A DNA stretch of 39,534 bases from Candidatus Njordarchaeota archaeon (GCA_029856685.1 JAHKKZ010000007.1:1-39534); one strand, 5' to 3'; positions 15,634 to 24,485 are shown, counted from the stretch's first letter. The notes: generated by a model from the letters alone, not told the origin. Numbers and translations are program-made.

Positions 15634-16344
15634 TTAATGCTTTGGTTCTCTTAGCCTGCCTTTAACGATGAACCATAGGATCGCCAGTATTATTGAGATC
15701 CAGATAAAGATATCAAGTTTGTCGAACCATATTTTGACAGCAACGTAGTTCTCCCCTAGTTTTAGACCCATAAATACTAGGAGGAAATCCCAAATGAAGC
15801 TACCTATCGATGTGAACAGAATAAATTTTGATATATTCATTCTTCCAAGTCCGGCTGGCACTGATATTAATTCTCGATATGCTGGTAGCATTCTTCCGAA
15901 GAGAACTGTTATGTCTCCATACTTATTGAAGAATTCCTCGGACATTTCAAGATGTCTTTTGTCGAGCAGGAAGTATTTTCCGAATTTCTCTACAAATGGT
16001 CTTCCAAGCCCCATACTTAGCAAGTATATTACCAGCATTCCCAGAATATTTCCCAGAGTAGCTACAATCACTGATGGAATAAAACTTAGTTTGTTTTCGG
16101 CAACAAGAAATCCCACGAAGGGCAAAACGAGCTCTCCTGGAATCGCAGGGTATATTATCTCGATGAAAGCTAAAAGAAATATCCCCAGGTACCCTATATT
16201 CTCAATAATATCCTTCACAAAACTGATGGTACCGACAAAAAGACCAGTACTAGGAACCCCAATTGAGAACACATAGGTCAGAATAGTCCCCAAAACCAGC
16301 GAACCGAGTATTGACGCCAAAAACAAGTAGTCGACATTATCCAC
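15634..16344 (-). CDS. DedA/SNARE-associated (VTT-domain) membrane protein
   Basis: A 236-residue polytopic protein of the DedA family. It carries FIEIIYPAIPGELVLPFVGF, the GRPFVEKFGKYFL segment, FGRMLPAYRELISVPAGLGRM and TSIGSFIWDFLL. These correspond to the reentrant-loop Glu and the FxGRxxPxxR-SxPAG motif of DedA transporters. Family members maintain membrane lipid and polyprenyl-phosphate traffic and proton-coupled homeostasis. The N-terminal extra hydrophobic segment (LFLASILGSLVLGTILTYVF) resembles a signal anchor. The GTG start at 16344 follows GGTGTGA. The gene is divergent from the MoeA fusion gene across 180 bases. Confidence 0.88.
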   Translation of the reverse strand: MDNVDYLFLASILGSLVLGTILTYVFSIGVPSTGLFVGTISFVKDIIENIGYLGIFLLAFIEIIYPAIPGELVLPFVGFLVAENKLSFIPSVIVATLGNILGMLVIYLLSMGLGRPFVEKFGKYFLLDKRHLEMSEEFFNKYGDITVLFGRMLPAYRELISVPAGLGRMNISKFILFTSIGSFIWDFLLVFMGLKLGENYVAVKIWFDKLDIFIWISIILAILWFIVKGRLREPKH

Positions 16345-16524
16345 GGTTCACACCAATGCTAGTCCCTTCCAGCAAGGATTCTCTCCATGCTACCCTGAAA
16401 CTCTTATGACTGTTAAGAGTATGTTTTTTGGAATTAAAAATGTCGATTTATGCATATGATAACACATCTAAACTCCGATATTAGGATCATCGGGTCTCTA
16501 AAAATAAGCTTTCGGTGAGAGGCC

Positions 16525-18228
16525 TTGCATATATTTAAAAAACTTATTCCCGTCGAGGAGGCACAGAGAATCCTCATTTCCTATGCACGGGAAGTCAAAG
16601 AATGCGAAGAGGTAGATATTGACAACGCGTTAGGTCGTGTAGTTGCTGAGGACATCTATGCTGGGATTGATATTCCAGGTTTTGATAGAGCGACGAGAGA
16701 CGGATATGCAGTTATCGCTGAGGACACATATGCGGCTTCTGAGAGAACACCTATTAAACTTCAACTACGGGGCTATATTAAGACAGGTTCATATCCTAAA
16801 AATATCCTAACACATGGTGAGGCGTTTAGAATAGATACTGGGGCTTCTCTGCCTAGGGGAGCAAATGCTATTGTCCCCATAGAGTATACTAGTGAAGAAA
16901 ATGGATACGTCATAATCTTTCGTAGAGTCTCTCCTTGGGCAAATATTCAGTGGGCAGGTGCAGATATCGCTCGTGGTGAGATAATAGTTCAGAGGGGAAC
17001 AATAATAACTCCTCGTCATATAGGAGCACTAGCTGGTATTGGATACCCAAGGATCAAAGTTAGGAGAAAACCCAAAGTGGCCGTCTTCTCGATTGGGGAT
17101 GAATTGATAAGTGTCGACTCAAAACTTACTCCAGGCAAAATATATGACATAAACATTCATACGCTGACATCTCTAATTAGAAAATCTGGTGGCGAACCTG
17201 TTGTTCTTGGCATAGCAAAGGATAGCACCGAGTCTATACTAAAAAAACTGAAGGAGGGTTTAGAAGTAGCAGATATCATTATCTCATCAGGAGGCTCGTC
17301 TGTAGGCCAATCCGATTTTATCCGAGCAGCTGTGGAGGAGCTGGGGGCTGAAGTTCTTTTCCACGGAGTTATGAGTAAGCCTGGGAAGCCCGTTCTAGGG
17401 AGCAGGATCGGTGATAAACTCTATATAGGTCTTCCTGGAAATCCAGCTTCAGCTATTCTGAGCTTCATTCTCTATGTGAAGCCTGTTATCTCCAAGATGC
17501 TGGGAATAAAGCCTACTCATAGAACCCCAGGAGGACTTGTGCTGAAGAGGCGAGAGTATGGTGTTAAGGGCCGAAGACTCTATAAAACTATCGCTATTAA
17601 GAGGAGGAATAGTGATTATGTCTATGAGTCGCTCCCAGCATCCTCAGAGTCTATATCTACATTATCAAAAGCTGATGCGTACTTTATCATACCAGAGGAT
17701 ACAGAGTTCATTGATTCTGGGATTGCGGTAAATCTAAGCTTCTTTGATGCTCAACCACAACTAGCTGGCATATTCATTGTTGGGGAGTACTCACCCAGTA
17801 TTCTCAGATCCATAATATCCATAATTGGAGACAAATACTTAGTTAGATATATCCGGAGAGACTATGAAGCAACCTTGCTTGCTGTCGAAGAAGGAGTCGC
17901 TGATATTGCCATATTCACAAAAGAAGTGAAAAACTCAATAAGACTAACCCGTAAAATCGCCCTTGCAGGAGATGCATCACGAGGAGACATTGTTACTGCG
18001 ATGAGAAATATCGAGGGAGAGAGAATCATAGTTGTTGGCTCTCATCAATCTGCTATACTAAGATATCTCAACGGTCTTGCGGAAGCTGTCATTGCGCCTA
18101 AGGAGCTTTTAGATTTATATGGTGTTGAGGAATATAGAATAATAGGTCAAGAACCCCTCTACATATACGCCTCTAGAGATCTGTCTGAGATTATAAGAAA
18201 TGTTCTGAAGAATCTAAGTAATCTCTGA
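16525..18228 (+). CDS. moeA: MoeA molybdopterin molybdotransferase with a C-terminal PBP-like domain
   Basis: MoeA inserts Mo or W into adenylylated molybdopterin. Residues 1-410 carry the family blocks: PGFDRATRDGYAV, VFSIGDEL, GGSSVGQSDFI, HGVMSKPGKPVLG and GLPGNPASAILSF. From about residue 420 a segment of about 145 residues (AGIFIVGEYSPSILRSII, VEEGVADIAIF, ALAGDASRGDIV, IIVVGSHQS, EAVIAPKELLDLYG) resembles the periplasmic-binding/LysR-type domain often fused to archaeal MoeA, but it is shorter than the usual ~220 residues. The start is TTG 16525, 6 bases after GGTGA. In FDRATRDGYA an Arg replaces the usual Met/Ala. The gene end overlaps the LRR gene convergently by 15 bases. A second moeA lies 10 kb away. 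Confidence 0.92.
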   Translation: MHIFKKLIPVEEAQRILISYAREVKECEEVDIDNALGRVVAEDIYAGIDIPGFDRATRDGYAVIAEDTYAASERTPIKLQLRGYIKTGSYPKNILTHGEAFRIDTGASLPRGANAIVPIEYTSEENGYVIIFRRVSPWANIQWAGADIARGEIIVQRGTIITPRHIGALAGIGYPRIKVRRKPKVAVFSIGDELISVDSKLTPGKIYDINIHTLTSLIRKSGGEPVVLGIAKDSTESILKKLKEGLEVADIIISSGGSSVGQSDFIRAAVEELGAEVLFHGVMSKPGKPVLGSRIGDKLYIGLPGNPASAILSFILYVKPVISKMLGIKPTHRTPGGLVLKRREYGVKGRRLYKTIAIKRRNSDYVYESLPASSESISTLSKADAYFIIPEDTEFIDSGIAVNLSFFDAQPQLAGIFIVGEYSPSILRSIISIIGDKYLVRYIRRDYEATLLAVEEGVADIAIFTKEVKNSIRLTRKIALAGDASRGDIVTAMRNIEGERIIVVGSHQSAILRYLNGLAEAVIAPKELLDLYGVEEYRIIGQEPLYIYASRDLSEIIRNVLKNLSNL

Positions 18229-19446
18229 GTCATGTTCTTCGATAATCTCCTCTAGGGTTTTCATCAAAACATTCACGCCTAATCTCTTAAGCTTGGCTAT
18301 CTGCTCAGTAGGAACATCACAACCACTAATATCCACGACTTTAAGTCTCCTAAACCGTTTTACTAGCCGTATTACCGGTGTTAGGTCATGGATAGGTGTT
18401 CCATCCAAATATAGCCTCTCGAGCGACTGGAGTTTTTCTACTACGGATATATCATAGATAAAGCAACTTGATATGTCGAGAACCCTAAGAGCTTTTAATG
18501 CGGCTAGATCTGATATGTCCTCGACAAGAGTGCTACTTACATCAAGTATTTCGAGACCCATAAGATTTCCTATCTCACTAAGCCTATCAATTCCTGTATT
18601 GGAGAGATTCAGCACCCTTAGTGATTTTAGTTTACTAAGAAACTCTGTCTCATATATGTTTGTGTTTCCGAGGTCAAGAACCTCAAGATACTTCAGATGT
18701 TCTATAGGTCTGGGATTCTGCATCGCCGTTGCATTGAGACTAAGTTCTCTGAGAAATCGCAACTCTTTGATAAAACCTATTTCTGAGACCTGAGTGTTAT
18801 TTATGTGAAGTACCCTTAGGTTTTTTAGTTGTGAGAGAGCACCACAATCATATATCTTTGTTGCGCTAAGGATTAGACGGCTAAGTTTTCTTAGTCCACC
18901 AAGCAGTTCGCATTCTGAGAATTGCGTTCCACCCAAATTGAGTATTTCCAGATTCCTTAGCTTGGATAATGTTCGGAAATCACCTATAATTCTTGCAAAC
19001 CAGAGACTAAGTTTTCGAAGCTTTCTTAGCCTACTGAGAGGCGATATGTTCTCTATGTATGTCTTATCTAGGATTAACTCCTCAAGCTCCCTAAGACTTG
19101 AGATCGGATCTATTTTCTCAACATTCACACAGCCCCTCAATGAGAGTTTCCTCAGCTTCTTAAGATGTTTGAGGGGGCTGAGATCCGCTATTTTTGTGTA
19201 GGATAGATCAAGCTCCATGAGGTTCCTAAGATTTTTCAATGGGTCTAAGCTCTCTATGCGCTTACAGTTACGCAGTGAGAGCCACCGTAGGCTTCTAAAT
19301 CCCGATATTGGTTCTAGATTCTGTATGGGAGTATCACTAAGATCCATACCTACTATCTTGCCATTCTCTATCTCGCAATATATGTTTTTGCCTAACTCCT
19401 TGGATAATAAATCCACAATTTGGATTTGGGGCTGTTTCTGATTCAA
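18214..19446 (-). CDS. Leucine-rich-repeat protein (SDS22/internalin-like repeats)
   Basis: About 14 tandem repeats of 22-23 residues cover nearly the entire protein. The consensus is LRxLRxLxLxxTxIxDxxPLxxL, as in NLMELDLSYTKIADLSPL, LRVLHINNTQVSEIGFI, YLEVLDLGNTNIYETEFL and ALRVLDISSCFIYDISVV. This is the 22-residue LRR class seen in SDS22 and internalins. There is no signal peptide or membrane segment, so it should be a cytosolic protein-binding scaffold. The first 40 residues (VDLLSKELGKNIYCEI) form a cap. The chosen TTG start at 19446 lies 7 bases after GGTG; the track start is GTG 19458. Long LRR proteins are uncommon in thermophilic archaea. The partner is unknown. Confidence 0.88.
   Translation of the reverse strand: MNQKQPQIQIVDLLSKELGKNIYCEIENGKIVGMDLSDTPIQNLEPISGFRSLRWLSLRNCKRIESLDPLKNLRNLMELDLSYTKIADLSPLKHLKKLRKLSLRGCVNVEKIDPISSLRELEELILDKTYIENISPLSRLRKLRKLSLWFARIIGDFRTLSKLRNLEILNLGGTQFSECELLGGLRKLSRLILSATKIYDCGALSQLKNLRVLHINNTQVSEIGFIKELRFLRELSLNATAMQNPRPIEHLKYLEVLDLGNTNIYETEFLSKLKSLRVLNLSNTGIDRLSEIGNLMGLEILDVSSTLVEDISDLAALKALRVLDISSCFIYDISVVEKLQSLERLYLDGTPIHDLTPVIRLVKRFRRLKVVDISGCDVPTEQIAKLKRLGVNVLMKTLEEIIEEHDSEIT
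18290..19400 (-). repeat. Imperfect ~66-69 bp tandem repeats encoding the LRRs
   Basis: The protein periodicity is mirrored in the DNA, with recurring minus-strand AGxxTTAGG / CTAAGxxT blocks every 66-69 bases. The copies have diverged in sequence, which points to old duplication with maintained protein structure rather than recent slippage. Confidence 0.55.
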
Positions 19447-19460
19447 AATTAGCACCACTT

Positions 19461-19470
19461 CTTATAAATA
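19461..19470 (+). promoter_or_regulatory. Candidate TATA element between the LRR and longin-like genes
   Basis: CTTATAAATA lies in the 83-base divergent gap. It is near-symmetric and could serve the plus-strand gene (start 19530), or the LRR gene if that uses the internal TTG and a nearly leaderless transcript. Confidence 0.35.
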
Positions 19471-19529
19471 GCGTTTTTATTTGTTTCTATGCAAACCCAT
19501 CATTTTAGCTTCTCAGGGGTTAGCTAAAT

Positions 19530-20510
19530 ATGATATACTTTATTAACATTATTGATGTTACGGCTGGCGGTGGAACGCCAAAATGGTACTTCATACATCC
19601 TGAGACTCCAGAGGCTCTTAGAAAACGTCTATATAAGTATAGGGATCTGATGTCGGGCTTCGCTTATTCAATAATAACTGCATTTGGCGAGGAGATCCTC
19701 GGCGCTAAACTGAGGGAATTAAAACTTTCGGATGTCCAGATGATATTCAGTACACTAAGACATAAAGACTACCTCTACTATGTGATATTTGTGGCGGACA
19801 TAAAAGATAATCCGTCTGCGGTTAATAGAATATTCCTCAAGTTCTATAGGAAATACTATGATGATTTCGACAAGATCCTCACAAGTGAGATTATCCCAAC
19901 TGATATCACCGAGAAGCTCAGAGCAGCTATGGCACAGTTTCTAGTCCCCTACTCTAGGCAGAATCCTGCCTTTGGTGCAAGAGATAGAAAACACTTATTC
20001 GTGAGCTACTTAGCTTCTATGTTGATTACGGGTATTATGGCGCTGATAGCTTGGATAGCTAATAGGATCCCTCAACCACATCTTATGGACGTAAATCCTT
20101 TGCTATTCGCAGCATTAGTATTTCTATTAATATTCGTGATTCCTGGAATACCTATAGGAATATTAACGCAATATAGAAAATTCGCGGTGGTGGTTGCATA
20201 TCTAAATAGCCTGACAATAGTTATGATCACAACAATACTCTGGCAGGAACTTCTAATATCCTACGCAGAATTCATAATTTCTGCGGGGGCGGAACTGAGA
20301 ATCCTAATTCTCGTAGGAGCACTATTGGCTGGGTTGATGCTAGGCACAATACTTATGTTCATAGCCTATATTACTGCTTGGTTCTTCGAAACAAGAAAAC
20401 TAACTAGTATTAGACCACTTGAGACAATAGCAAGAGCAAAAAGTGTTCCAGATGAGGAGATAGAAAGAGAAATAGAAGTCCCCAGCACTGAGGAGATATC
20501 CACAGAGTAG
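19530..20510 (+). CDS. Membrane protein with a longin/roadblock-like N-terminal domain
   Basis: Residues 1-140 look soluble and have an alternating order of strand (MIYFINIIDVTAGG), strand, long helix (RLYKYRDLMSGFAYSIITAF), strands (DVQMIFSTLRH, LYYVIFVADIKD) and helix. This resembles the longin-like sensor fold of small-GTPase-associated proteins in archaea and eukaryotes. Residues of about 160-295 form four hydrophobic segments. The tail (about 305-326) is acidic. The protein would sit in the cytoplasmic membrane with the N-terminal domain inside. The domain call rests on the pattern alone. It lines up well with the N-terminus of the protein at 30723-32117. No GTPase gene is visible in the window. 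Confidence 0.6.
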   Translation: MIYFINIIDVTAGGGTPKWYFIHPETPEALRKRLYKYRDLMSGFAYSIITAFGEEILGAKLRELKLSDVQMIFSTLRHKDYLYYVIFVADIKDNPSAVNRIFLKFYRKYYDDFDKILTSEIIPTDITEKLRAAMAQFLVPYSRQNPAFGARDRKHLFVSYLASMLITGIMALIAWIANRIPQPHLMDVNPLLFAALVFLLIFVIPGIPIGILTQYRKFAVVVAYLNSLTIVMITTILWQELLISYAEFIISAGAELRILILVGALLAGLMLGTILMFIAYITAWFFETRKLTSIRPLETIARAKSVPDEEIEREIEVPSTEEISTE

Positions 20511-20525
20511 CACCATAACAATCTT

Positions 20526-20540
20526 CACATTCTTTTTTAT
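20526..20540 (+). terminator. T-rich terminator after the longin-like membrane protein
   Basis: CATTCTTTTTTATTA lies 15-30 bases after the stop and contains a run of six T, compatible with archaeal oligo-T termination. Confidence 0.35.
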
Positions 20541-20624
20541 TAGCTAGGAAACTAAAAGCTGTATTCCCAGGTCTTATCTAAAATCAATGTTAAAGCTGTG
20601 ATTTTATTTCCATTTTATCGTTGT

Positions 20625-21128
20625 CTAAGTCGTTTCAGTTCGTATTTTCCAACTATTCTCCTTGGCTATTCTGAGAAAATCATTTACCATGCCGATCACC
20701 TTCGCTGCTATTTCTATCTCCTCAAAAACGTATGGGAGATCCGCAGGGCTTAGTTCCCTTATATGTTCTCTAACCCATCTGCATCTGAGAGATAGATACA
20801 CCCTGTTCTTCGGTATTTCAACGACTAGTGGAAACATTCTGCACGAAAGAGGTTTCCTGTTATGTATCATGCAGTCTACACCATTTAGAAACGGACATTT
20901 ACCATTTATGATCCACCTGTAGATATATACGAACTCTTCCTGTGGAGTTTCGACAACAAGAAAATTTTTGAAGCTAAGTTTGAGTCCTCTCTCCTCCGCA
21001 ATTTTCTCTAGTTCTTCTTTCTCCCAGTAAAAGATAAGAGGCATTTCTTCCTCCTTCTTAAAGAAACAGCAGTCTGGACATCTCTTACATGCAAATTTAT
21101 CCTTAGACAACTTAGGTATCACCAACAT
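20625..21128 (-). CDS. YkgJ-family Cys-cluster protein
   Basis: The 167-residue protein has the family layout. An N-terminal CKRCPDCC (CxxCxxCC) cluster is followed by a second set in CPFLNGVDCMIHNRKPLSCRMFPL. The Cys set is thought to bind Zn or an Fe-S cluster. YkgJ-like proteins occur in all domains; the biochemical role is unclear, and some are linked to protein or RNA modification. Its ATG lies 4 bases after the stop of the MazG-like gene, making it the last member of the nfo-ribH-mazG-ykgJ run. Confidence 0.85.
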   Translation of the reverse strand: MLVIPKLSKDKFACKRCPDCCFFKKEEEMPLIFYWEKEELEKIAEERGLKLSFKNFLVVETPQEEFVYIYRWIINGKCPFLNGVDCMIHNRKPLSCRMFPLVVEIPKNRVYLSLRCRWVREHIRELSPADLPYVFEEIEIAAKVIGMVNDFLRIAKENSWKIRTETT

Positions 21129-21131
21129 ATA

Positions 21132-21431
21132 TCATTCTTCCTCCTCAAAATGTTTTGTTGGTGGGATACCATATTTCTTTATTAAGGCGTCCTCAACATC
21201 TATATCTAGTAGGTTGGCTATGCTTACAACCCATGCTATGACATCAGCTATCTCCTCCGCAATATTCTCCTTATCGCCTCTCCGTATAGCCGTAGCCAGC
21301 TCACCTATCTCCTCCTGAAGCCACAGCCAGGTTTTAAACAGACCTCTCTTACTATCCCTCTCATAATAAGCCTTTCTTATTAGATCTTGAAAATCTCTCA
21401 CAGTCAGAGGTTTTCTCAGCATCAAACTCAC
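21132..21431 (-). CDS. MazG-like nucleotide pyrophosphohydrolase
   Basis: A 99-residue all-helical protein with the MazG core EEIGEL...[10 protein letters not shown], which supplies the acidic Mg2+ ligands that hydrolyse NTPs or dNTPs to NMP and PPi. The N-terminal [22 protein letters not shown] is also typical. Single-domain MazG proteins clean the nucleotide pool of non-canonical or damaged nucleotides. The gene start overlaps the ribH stop by 4 bases (21428-21431), so the two are translationally coupled. Confidence 0.9.
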   Translation of the reverse strand: MSLMLRKPLTVRDFQDLIRKAYYERDSKRGLFKTWLWLQEEIGELATAIRRGDKENIAEEIADVIAWVVSIANLLDIDVEDALIKKYGIPPTKHFEEEE

Positions 21432-21874
21432 TTTAGTCCTCTGAGTCGCCTAACCATCTTAACAGCAGCTTCTACAGCTCTTCTTGAATATTCCTCTATT
21501 CTCCTAACCGCTTGTTCTCTAGTCATACCAGGACCCGATATTCCCAGAGCCACTGGCTTATTATATTCTAAGGAGAGATCAACTATTTTTCTTGCTGTTT
21601 GATGAGCTATTAGTTCGTCGTGCTTTGTCTCGCCAGTAACAACGGCACCTATACATACGACAGCGTCAACATCATCTTTCTCTAGAAGCTTCTTGATGAA
21701 AATGGGCATATCGAAAACTCCTGGTACTGGAACAACATATTTTACTTCAGCACCTAAAAATTTTGCGTGGTCTAGGGCTTTTTCCAACATCATCTTGGTA
21801 ATATAATAGTTAAACTCAGAAACCACGATGGCTAGGCGTATAGGCTCATCAGAAGATGCTGAGTTTGGACACAT
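21428..21874 (-). CDS. ribH: 6,7-dimethyl-8-ribityllumazine synthase
   Basis: RibH condenses ribityl-diaminouracil with dihydroxybutanone phosphate, the next-to-last step of riboflavin synthesis. The 148-residue protein shows [13 protein letters not shown]-type N-terminal binding residues (here [16 protein letters not shown]), the [10 protein letters not shown] loop, [21 protein letters not shown] with the catalytic His, and [13 protein letters not shown]. Length is normal for archaea. It lies 63 bases after the endonuclease IV-like gene and overlaps the MazG-like gene. The pathway link is with the reductase gene at 570-1286. Confidence 0.95.
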   Translation of the reverse strand: MCPNSASSDEPIRLAIVVSEFNYYITKMMLEKALDHAKFLGAEVKYVVPVPGVFDMPIFIKKLLEKDDVDAVVCIGAVVTGETKHDELIAHQTARKIVDLSLEYNKPVALGISGPGMTREQAVRRIEEYSRRAVEAAVKMVRRLRGLK

Positions 21875-21937
21875 TTCTGCTCACCATAGAAGTAGCTGAT
21901 ACCAAATAGAAATATTGTAGTGTATATAATATGTTGC

Positions 21938-22933
21938 TTACTGCTTCTTCTTTTTAGCTTTTTTCCTCTTTGTCTTCTTTCGTTTTCGCTTCCTCTTCTT
22001 AGCTGCTTTCTTAGGAACTTTCTTCGCTACTGGCGCTTTTTTACGAACCTTCTTAATAATCTCGATAGGTTTCTCAACAACGATAGGCTCCATAAGACCT
22101 TCTCTAATCAATATGTCTCTCATTAGCAACGCGTCGCGCTCAAGTATTGGGCTTTCAGAAACTATCTGAACCTCATCAAAATTGAATTCTTTGAGGGCCT
22201 CAACAAAATTTTCAAACATAGGCTCATGGGCTTCCAAAGCTAGATGGGCTCTCTCACCCTTATCCGTATACTCTATACATGAGAAGTGGATATGAATTAT
22301 CTTGATAGGCCTTCTCGAAATAAACTCATAGTAGCGGCTGAGAAGATTCTTAAAATCATCAACGGTTCTAAGAGCACCACCTTCCCTAGCATGTATATGT
22401 GCGAAGTCGATACATGGGATCAGCCTAAGATTGTCTATCTCCTCCACAAGCCTTATAAGCTCATCAAAACTTCCAAACTGACCCTTCTTCCCCGTGGTCT
22501 CTGGGCATATGTATACGTCCTCAAAATCGCTTGTTAGGTCAAGAACCCTGATAAGATTATTCTTAACAATCCTATATGTCTCCTCGGGGGACTTACCACC
22601 GTAGGTAGCAGGATGAAAAACAACACACCTAGCACCCATAATCGAGGCAAGCTTAGCAGACTCATAAATCCACTCCCTGACAGACCTCTCAACAATCGTA
22701 GGGTTATTCGAAGCCAAATTCACATAGTAGGGAGCATGAACAGTAAGCCTAACACCAAGCTCGCTTGCAAGCTCAGCAACCTGCAACGCAACTTCTTCTT
22801 TCATCTTTACTCCACGGACAAACTGCACCTCCATCAAGTTAAGTCCAAGATTATACACACACTTAATACCACTAATCGTATCCTTTTTAGGACAAGAAAT
22901 AGGGACACCAGCAGGCCCAACGTATATCCGCAT
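21938..22933 (-). CDS. nfo: Endonuclease IV (AP endonuclease)-type TIM-barrel protein with Lys/Arg-rich tail
   Basis: Residues 1-275 match the deoxyribonuclease IV family. Blocks seen are LMEVQFVRG, LTVHAPYYVNLAS, VVFHPATYGGKSPEE, ICPETTGKKGQFGS, IDFAHIHARE, IHIHFSCIEYTDKGERAHLAL and VSESP. They contain the His, Glu and Asp ligands of the three-zinc site. Endonuclease IV cuts 5' to abasic sites, the step after AGOG or Nei action. The last ~45 residues are an extraordinary basic tail (KKRKRKRKKTKRKKAKKKKQ), likely non-specific DNA binding. The start at ATG 22933 follows GGGGGGTGG, so the track start at 22957 is too long. It heads the operon nfo-ribH-mazG-ykgJ. Confidence 0.85.
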   Translation of the reverse strand: MRIYVGPAGVPISCPKKDTISGIKCVYNLGLNLMEVQFVRGVKMKEEVALQVAELASELGVRLTVHAPYYVNLASNNPTIVERSVREWIYESAKLASIMGARCVVFHPATYGGKSPEETYRIVKNNLIRVLDLTSDFEDVYICPETTGKKGQFGSFDELIRLVEEIDNLRLIPCIDFAHIHAREGGALRTVDDFKNLLSRYYEFISRRPIKIIHIHFSCIEYTDKGERAHLALEAHEPMFENFVEALKEFNFDEVQIVSESPILERDALLMRDILIREGLMEPIVVEKPIEIIKKVRKKAPVAKKVPKKAAKKRKRKRKKTKRKKAKKKKQ

Positions 22934-23005
22934 AGTAACCACCCCCCGAAAAACCAAACATGAAAAATAACCATCATAAATAAAAAACCAAATGCATTGG
23001 CACCA

Positions 23006-23013
23006 CTTATAAG
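23006..23013 (-). promoter_or_regulatory. Candidate TATA box of the nfo operon
   Basis: The palindromic CTTATAAG lies about 75 bases before the chosen ATG, with GGGGGGTGG between, giving a leader of around 50 bases. Confidence 0.35.
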
Positions 23014-23069
23014 AGAAGACATTGATAGCAAAAATTGAACCTACTCGAGAAAAACAATCACTATGGAAA

Positions 23070-24467
23070 TCATTCTAATATTCTTATTTTGAACTGACTT
23101 TTCGCTATAATGGCCATTTTGTTTAGATCTATTAGTATCGTGTTTTCTTCTGGTTCAAATTCAAATCCGCTTCTCGAAAAGAATATATATACTTCCTGTC
23201 TTTCCCTCTTTTTCCATCGAAATTCCTCTGCCTTTGTTATCAAGTCATAAAATTCTCTCTTTTTCAATGGGTTTTTTGACCATTTGCATTCTACAAAGTA
23301 TACTATTTTCTGCTTTTCATTTATTGCAACGAGGTCTATTTCTTTCTCACCTTTCCACCATTTTCCTATTCTATGAAATTCTATGGGTATTCCGTCCAGA
23401 ACGCTTCCATTTAGCCTCATTAGGAACTGTTTCACTATGTCCTCAAAGATATGGGATATGTATAGGTCTCGCTCCGCGAGGATTTGTTCCAGAACTATCT
23501 GTGTTTTGCCTAGCTCTAATAATGATTTATTGGGTAACACATATTTGAACCAAAAATAGATGAAGTTGCTTGTTATTCTATATATCGATCTGCCCTTCTC
23601 TTCAATAGGCTGTATTCTCTCGACTAGTTTAAGTCTGTTCATAAGGACATTCAAATATTTAGGAAGTTTTTCCCGTTCAAGTCCACTGGCATCGGCAATT
23701 TCTGAGAATCTTGTTTTTCCCATAGCAATTGTTTTTAGTATGGACATGTATGTCGATGGATCCCTCGTCTCTTGAAGCAGAAGTATTTCGGGCTCTTCGT
23801 ACAGATCCGAACCCTTCATAAGGATTTTTTCTTCAATATTTTCTTCTATTGGCTTATCAGCATCAAATTTGCTTAGATATAGCGGTGTTCCACCTAGAAT
23901 AGCATACGCAAATATCCGGTCATACTCACTATAATTTTTAAAGAACAAACGAGAAGCCCAATAATCGAGCTCTTTTATCTCCATCATTCCTGTTCTTCTG
24001 CCATAAATAGGACTTTCATAGGACTTACCTATTCGCTCAAAAACACTTACTGCTGAGCCCACTAGAATAAGAAAAATATTGGTATGTTTTAACTTCTCAT
24101 CCCAAATTTTCTGGAGAACAGATAAAGCACCCTTATAGGCATCTATTAATCTTTGAAACTCATCAAAAACAATAACAATACGTTTATCTTTTGCTATTTC
24201 GGACAGCAATAAGTAGAAATCTTCTAGACGATCGATTTTCATCAAACTATAGGGTTTACCCAATACCCAAAGAAACCCCTCTAAAAGCGTGTTTATATCT
24301 TCAGCTGTAACATAGAAATAGTAGCCCTCCTTATCCTCGAGAAACTTCTTGATTATTTCAGTTTTACCAATCCCACGTCGACCATAAATTATTATCAGCT
24401 CGGCTTTTCCAGACTGCCATCTTCTCTCCAGAAAGCTCAGTTCTGTTTCTCTATCAACAAAAAACAT
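23070..24467 (-). CDS. Archaeal AAA-type ATPase with DUF234/nuclease-like C-terminus
   Basis: A protein of about 465 residues. The N-terminus has MFFVDRETELSFLERRW, Walker A YGRRGIGKTEII, and Walker B RIVIVFDEFQRL, as in the archaeal ATPase family (PF01637). A winged-helix part follows (TRFSEIADASGLEREKLPKYLNVL). The C-terminus carries HRIGKWWKGEKEIDLVAIN and KIVYFVECKWSKNP, which give the D...ExK spacing of the PD-(D/E)XK nuclease fold seen in DUF234. These genes multiply and move among archaea and are poorly understood. The true start is probably ATG 24467; two further ATGs lie upstream. A perfect-arm inverted repeat sits just upstream. Confidence 0.88.
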   Translation of the reverse strand: MFFVDRETELSFLERRWQSGKAELIIIYGRRGIGKTEIIKKFLEDKEGYYFYVTAEDINTLLEGFLWVLGKPYSLMKIDRLEDFYLLLSEIAKDKRIVIVFDEFQRLIDAYKGALSVLQKIWDEKLKHTNIFLILVGSAVSVFERIGKSYESPIYGRRTGMMEIKELDYWASRLFFKNYSEYDRIFAYAILGGTPLYLSKFDADKPIEENIEEKILMKGSDLYEEPEILLLQETRDPSTYMSILKTIAMGKTRFSEIADASGLEREKLPKYLNVLMNRLKLVERIQPIEEKGRSIYRITSNFIYFWFKYVLPNKSLLELGKTQIVLEQILAERDLYISHIFEDIVKQFLMRLNGSVLDGIPIEFHRIGKWWKGEKEIDLVAINEKQKIVYFVECKWSKNPLKKREFYDLITKAEEFRWKKRERQEVYIFFSRSGFEFEPEENTILIDLNKMAIIAKSQFKIRILE

Positions 24468-24485
24468 TCTTATCATCATAATACC

